DNA of 25,532 bases from Bacteroidales bacterium UBA1410 (lineage in GTDB: Bacteria > Bacteroidota > Bacteroidia > Bacteroidales > Dysgonomonadaceae), in contig DBPW01000018.1 in the NCBI GenBank assembly GCA_002305015.1, positions 56,301 through 81,832 of the forward strand, given 5' to 3'. Positions 23,274 to 25,532 of this stretch are shown here, piece after piece. The position numbers were made by a program, and so were the translations under genes. Below the pieces are notes generated by a model. That model was not told where the DNA came from and did not search any database. It was given only the letters and a program-made list of their open reading frames with translations. Numbering within the stretch: position 1 is the stretch's first letter; every line of letters starts with the position of its first letter.

Positions 23274-24128
23274 TTATTCTTCTTCTTCGTCTTTTGCATA
23301 TTTGCTAACCATAGCTGCATTCATGGCTTCTTTGTCTTCTTTCTTTACCCGTTCTTTCTTTGCAGCTTTTGCTTTTCGTTCTCTACGGGGTACATTTTCA
23401 TCTTCCTGTTCTTCGGCTGCAGCAGCATCTGCTCTTTCGGCTTTTCGTTCTTCCAATCCTTCTTTTATAGCTTCACAGATATATCCAACAATCAGTTCGA
23501 TGGCTTTTGTCGAATCATCGTTTGCCGGGATCACGAAATCAACGTTCGTTGGATCGGAATTTGTATCCACAATGGCAAAAACCGGGATGCCTAACCGATT
23601 GGCTTCTTTCACGGCAATGTGTTCTTTCATTACATCTACCACAAAAAGTGCTGCAGGAAGTCGGGTGAGATCTTGAATGGAACCGAGCATCTTTTCGAGT
23701 TTTGCGCGTTGACGTGTAATTTGCAGTTTCTCGCGTTTCGATAATGTGTCAAATGTTCCGTCTTTTATCATTTTGTCGATATTGCTCATCTTTTTCACCG
23801 CCTTGCGTATGGTGGGGAAATTAGTGAGCATTCCTCCCGGCCAACGTTCTACCACATAAGGCATGTTAATGCTTTTTGCTTTTTCGGAAACGATGTCTTT
23901 TGCTTGTTTTTTGGTTGCAACGAAAAGAATCTTTTTACCCGATTTTGCAATTTGTTTCAATGCGGCAGCCGCTTCCTCGGTTTTGGCAATTGTTTTGTGA
24001 AGATCTATAATGTGAATGCCGTTGCGTTCCATGAAGATGTATGGAGCCATTGCCGGATTCCATTTTCTTTTTAAGTGTCCGAAATGAGCTCCGGCTTCAA
24101 GAAGTTGGTCAAATTCTAATTTTACCAT
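23274..24128 (-). CDS. rpsB: 30S ribosomal protein S2
   Basis: A 284-residue small-subunit protein. Hallmarks: LLEAGAHFGHLKRKWNPAM at the N-terminus, YIFMERNGIHIIDLHKT, VERWPGGMLTNF and the IPVFAIVDTNSDP / IPANDDS region. After about residue 225 comes a highly charged Ala/Glu/Lys tail of about 60 residues ending in DEEEE, longer than the E. coli protein and typical of several Bacteroidetes S2. A 204-nt gap separates it from rpsI; it contains a hairpin but no exact promoter match. Confidence 0.97.
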   Translation of the reverse strand: MVKLEFDQLLEAGAHFGHLKRKWNPAMAPYIFMERNGIHIIDLHKTIAKTEEAAAALKQIAKSGKKILFVATKKQAKDIVSEKAKSINMPYVVERWPGGMLTNFPTIRKAVKKMSNIDKMIKDGTFDTLSKREKLQITRQRAKLEKMLGSIQDLTRLPAALFVVDVMKEHIAVKEANRLGIPVFAIVDTNSDPTNVDFVIPANDDSTKAIELIVGYICEAIKEGLEERKAERADAAAAEEQEDENVPRRERKAKAAKKERVKKEDKEAMNAAMVSKYAKDEEEE

Positions 24129-24184
24129 GTTTGTTTTATTTTTTATTCGTTTACTTTCTTTTTCTTAATCGAATCAGAAGGTAA

Positions 24185-24213
24185 ATTATCGGGTTTCATT
24201 TTTCTCCGATAAT
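24185..24213 (-). promoter_or_regulatory. Hairpin in the rpsB leader
   Basis: ATTATCGG (24185-24192) is a perfect complement of CCGATAAT (24206-24213) with a 13-nt loop, 57 nt before the rpsB start. No T-run follows on the minus strand, so it is not a standard terminator. S2 is known to autoregulate rpsB-tsf in other bacteria, so a leader element is plausible; not demonstrated here. The rest of the 24129-24332 gap shows nothing identifiable. Confidence 0.35.
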
Positions 24214-24332
24214 GTCCTTATGATTTAGATACTAAACGTTTGTTTGCGTGGCTCACTGTTAATTCTTCATGTAGTAAATACATAGTATAGAATATAACAA
24301 TTGCCGTTTTCCTAAACCGTTTACCCAAAAGA

Positions 24333-24719
24333 TTAACGTTTTGAAAATTGAAATTTCTTTCGAGCTTTGGGTTGTCCCGGTTTTTTGCGTTCAACAACTC
24401 GAGGATCACGAGTCATGAATCCTTCAGCTTTCAAAAGAGGCTTGTCTTCGGGATTAATTTTTACCAATGCACGGGCAATGGCTAATCTTGCAGCTTCTGA
24501 TTGGCCTTTATGTCCGCCACCGTTCAGATTGATTTTGATATCGTATTTTTCGGCCGCATTGAGCTTATTCAGCGGTTGTTTGACAACATATTGCAGAAGA
24601 GGTGACGGAAAATAGTTTTCGAGTTCACGTTTATTGATAATGATTTTTCCGTTCCCTTCGCTCACATATACTCTGGCTACTGCGGCTTTACGTCTTCCTA
24701 TTGCATTTACTACTTCCAT
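24333..24719 (-). CDS. rpsI: 30S ribosomal protein S9
   Basis: A 128-residue small-subunit protein whose C-terminus reaches the P-site tRNA. Present: AIGRRKAAVARVYV at the N-terminus, the GGGHKGQSEAARLAIARALV block, RDPRVVERKKPGQPKARK, and the universal terminal SKR. It starts 2 nt after the rplM stop. Confidence 0.98.
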   Translation of the reverse strand: MEVVNAIGRRKAAVARVYVSEGNGKIIINKRELENYFPSPLLQYVVKQPLNKLNAAEKYDIKINLNGGGHKGQSEAARLAIARALVKINPEDKPLLKAEGFMTRDPRVVERKKPGQPKARKKFQFSKR

Positions 24720-24721
24720 TT

Positions 24722-25177
24722 TTATCTGAGTGTATTAATGTCTATTTTTTTTGGTTTTTGAGCTTGATGCGGATGTTCACTTCCTGCATATACGTACAGG
24801 TTGTTAAGGATGGCATTGGCGAGTTTGTTTTTCGGCAACATGCCCTTAACAACTTTCCTAAAGAGTTTATCGGGATTTTTCTTTATCAACTCTGCAGGAG
24901 TGGATGTTTTTTGTCCTCCGGGGTAACCCGAATAACGATAATATACGCGATCAGTCCATTTATTCCCAGTTAATTCAACTTTCTCGGCATTCACGATAAT
25001 GACATTATCGCCGCAATCTACATGAGGAGTATAGCTCGGTTTGTATTTTCCTCTTAATAACTTTGCCACTTTAGAACACAAACGTCCCAAATGCTGGCCA
25101 GTTGCGTCAATTTCAACCCATTCTTTTTGAGCTGTTTCTTTATTTACAGAAATGGTTTTATAACTTAATGTATCCAC
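24722..25177 (-). CDS. rplM: 50S ribosomal protein L13
   Basis: A 151-residue early-assembly large-subunit protein. The blocks WVEIDATGQHLGRLCSKVA, LRGKYKPSYTPHVDCGD and VIIVNAEKVELTGNKWTDR are diagnostic, and NLYVYAGSEHPHQAQKP marks the C-terminus. The start codon is GTG, giving the standard Bacteroidetes N-terminus (M)DTLSYKTISVNK; no nearer ATG would preserve it. It leads the rplM-rpsI-rpsB-tsf run from a strong promoter and a leader of about 125 nt. Confidence 0.97.
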   Translation of the reverse strand: MDTLSYKTISVNKETAQKEWVEIDATGQHLGRLCSKVAKLLRGKYKPSYTPHVDCGDNVIIVNAEKVELTGNKWTDRVYYRYSGYPGGQKTSTPAELIKKNPDKLFRKVVKGMLPKNKLANAILNNLYVYAGSEHPHQAQKPKKIDINTLR

Positions 25178-25206
25178 TTTCCTTGTTTTTAATTTGTTAA
25201 AAATAA

Positions 25207-25253
25207 GTCTATTCGTATTGCTTCTTGTTTGGTCTTGCTAAGGGTGAATAGAC
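25207..25253 (-). promoter_or_regulatory. Long-range dyad in the rplM leader
   Basis: GTCTATTC (25207-25214) and GAATAGAC (25246-25253) are perfect complements closing a 31-nt interior, all within the predicted rplM 5' leader. This geometry fits a structured ribosomal-protein leader. Whether it matches a described L13 leader motif cannot be decided by eye. Confidence 0.4.
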
Positions 25254-25308
25254 AAACAAAAAAGCTCAAAATCAGACTTTAAGCAACTTGTTTATAATAA
25301 TCGGACTG

Positions 25309-25339
25309 CAAAGTTACAATATTTCAGAGAATTAACAAA
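25309..25339 (-). promoter_or_regulatory. rplM operon promoter (Bacteroidetes type)
   Basis: On the minus strand TTTG (25336-25339) and TAACTTTG (25309-25316) are exact -33 and -7 consensus matches 19 nt apart. Predicted start near 25302. Between here and the tRNA terminator (25340-25474) I see no gene. Confidence 0.75.
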
Positions 25340-25474
25340 GAATCTTTTGTGAATTTATTGGCGACGATTCATTTTTTTATTTTGGTGTGTAGCAGCAGCA
25401 TGTGCATGTGAAAATCGGGTTTCGTAAATCTCGGCGAATAACAAAAAAATTTCGCGGGCAGTGCATAGAAAAAG

Positions 25475-25499
25475 AAAAAGCGCCCTTAAAGCGCTTCTC
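25475..25499 (-). terminator. Terminator downstream of the tRNA gene
   Basis: In minus-strand sense AAGCGC (25491-25496) pairs with GCGCTT (25478-25483) around a 7-nt loop, extended by further A-U/G-U pairs, and runs into TTTCTTTTT. It ends the tRNA transcript before the rplM promoter. Confidence 0.75.
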
Positions 25500-25503
25500 T
25501 TTG

Positions 25504-25532
25504 TGACTCCGACAGGATTCAAACCTGTAACC
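25504..25532 (-). tRNA. Partial tRNA, 3' end only (cut by the window edge)
   Basis: Minus-strand sequence shows the T stem ACAGG/CCTGT (25512-25528) around the 7-nt loop TTTGAAT, then the 3' acceptor strand CGGAGTC (25505-25511) and discriminator A (25504). CCA is not encoded (CAA follows). The D arm and anticodon are outside the window, so the amino acid cannot be named; the 5' acceptor strand should read GACTCCG. The T loop has T where position 56 is nearly always C. Confidence 0.85.

Noticed and set aside
24218..24409. 63-codon minus-strand frame overlapping the end of rpsI
   Set aside because: It overlaps rpsI in another frame, has no promoter or ribosome-binding site, and its composition is not protein-like.
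25412..25450. Short frame on the minus strand near CATGCACATGCTGCTGCTAC
   Set aside because: About 12 codons, no promoter; the CTG run is a chance repeat.
12..25532. Search for mobile elements, CRISPR arrays, toxin-antitoxin pairs and defence genes
   Set aside because: No transposase, integrase, spaced repeats or paired small ORFs were found; all genes are of housekeeping or conserved Bacteroidetes type.

Overview
The window is a compact chromosomal segment from a member of the Bacteroidetes, most likely order Bacteroidales (Dysgonomonadaceae/Porphyromonadaceae-like; the family is inference). Evidence: the gene orders sigma-54 regulator-lptE-TPR-secG, folP-cdaA, DUF721-recF, thrA-(aPGM-like)-thrC and rplM-rpsI-rpsB-tsf; a Bacteroidetes-type lipoprotein of the DUF4827 kind; AT-rich DNA; almost no Shine-Dalgarno sequences; and repeated promoters of the Bacteroidetes pattern TTTG - 19/20 nt - TAnnTTTG. 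I see no mobile element, CRISPR array, prophage or defence island. Nearly every gene is housekeeping.

Layout. 1-2895 (+): a DUF4827 lipoprotein, glmM (amino-sugar precursor for peptidoglycan and LPS), a terminator, then a PlsC-type acyltransferase. 2960-5935 (+): a sigma-54 activator overlapping lptE, then an uncharacterised TPR-like protein and secG. 5971-10615 (-): a tight five-gene run, transcribed nadB, folP, cdaA, recF, DUF721, with gaps of 12 nt or fewer. 10911-12532 (+): an exported carboxypeptidase-regulatory-domain protein and rpsO. 12533-12972: an RNA-rich intergenic stretch with three hairpins and a complete promoter-terminator pair that looks like an unannotated small RNA gene, followed by the rarA promoter. 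12973-14241 (+): rarA. 14257-17004 (-): lptD. 17071-22047 (-): the threonine operon thrA, aPGM-like (probable homoserine kinase substitute), thrC, preceded by a leader of about 215 nt with a short candidate leader peptide. 22426-25177 (-): rplM, rpsI, rpsB, tsf, with a strong promoter, a leader containing a long dyad and a strong terminator. The right edge cuts a tRNA gene (-) that has its own terminator.

How the genes connect: envelope biogenesis recurs (glmM, acyltransferase, lptE, lptD, secG), with lptE tied to a sigma-54 activator and lptD elsewhere in the window. Genome maintenance appears as recF, DUF721 and rarA. Second-messenger synthesis (cdaA) shares a transcription unit with folate and NAD genes. 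Aspartate-family amino-acid synthesis and translation genes fill the right half.

I found no convincing new multi-gene system. The best novelty candidates are RNA-level: the sRNA-like unit at about 12703-12828 and the thr leader at about 22048-22276.
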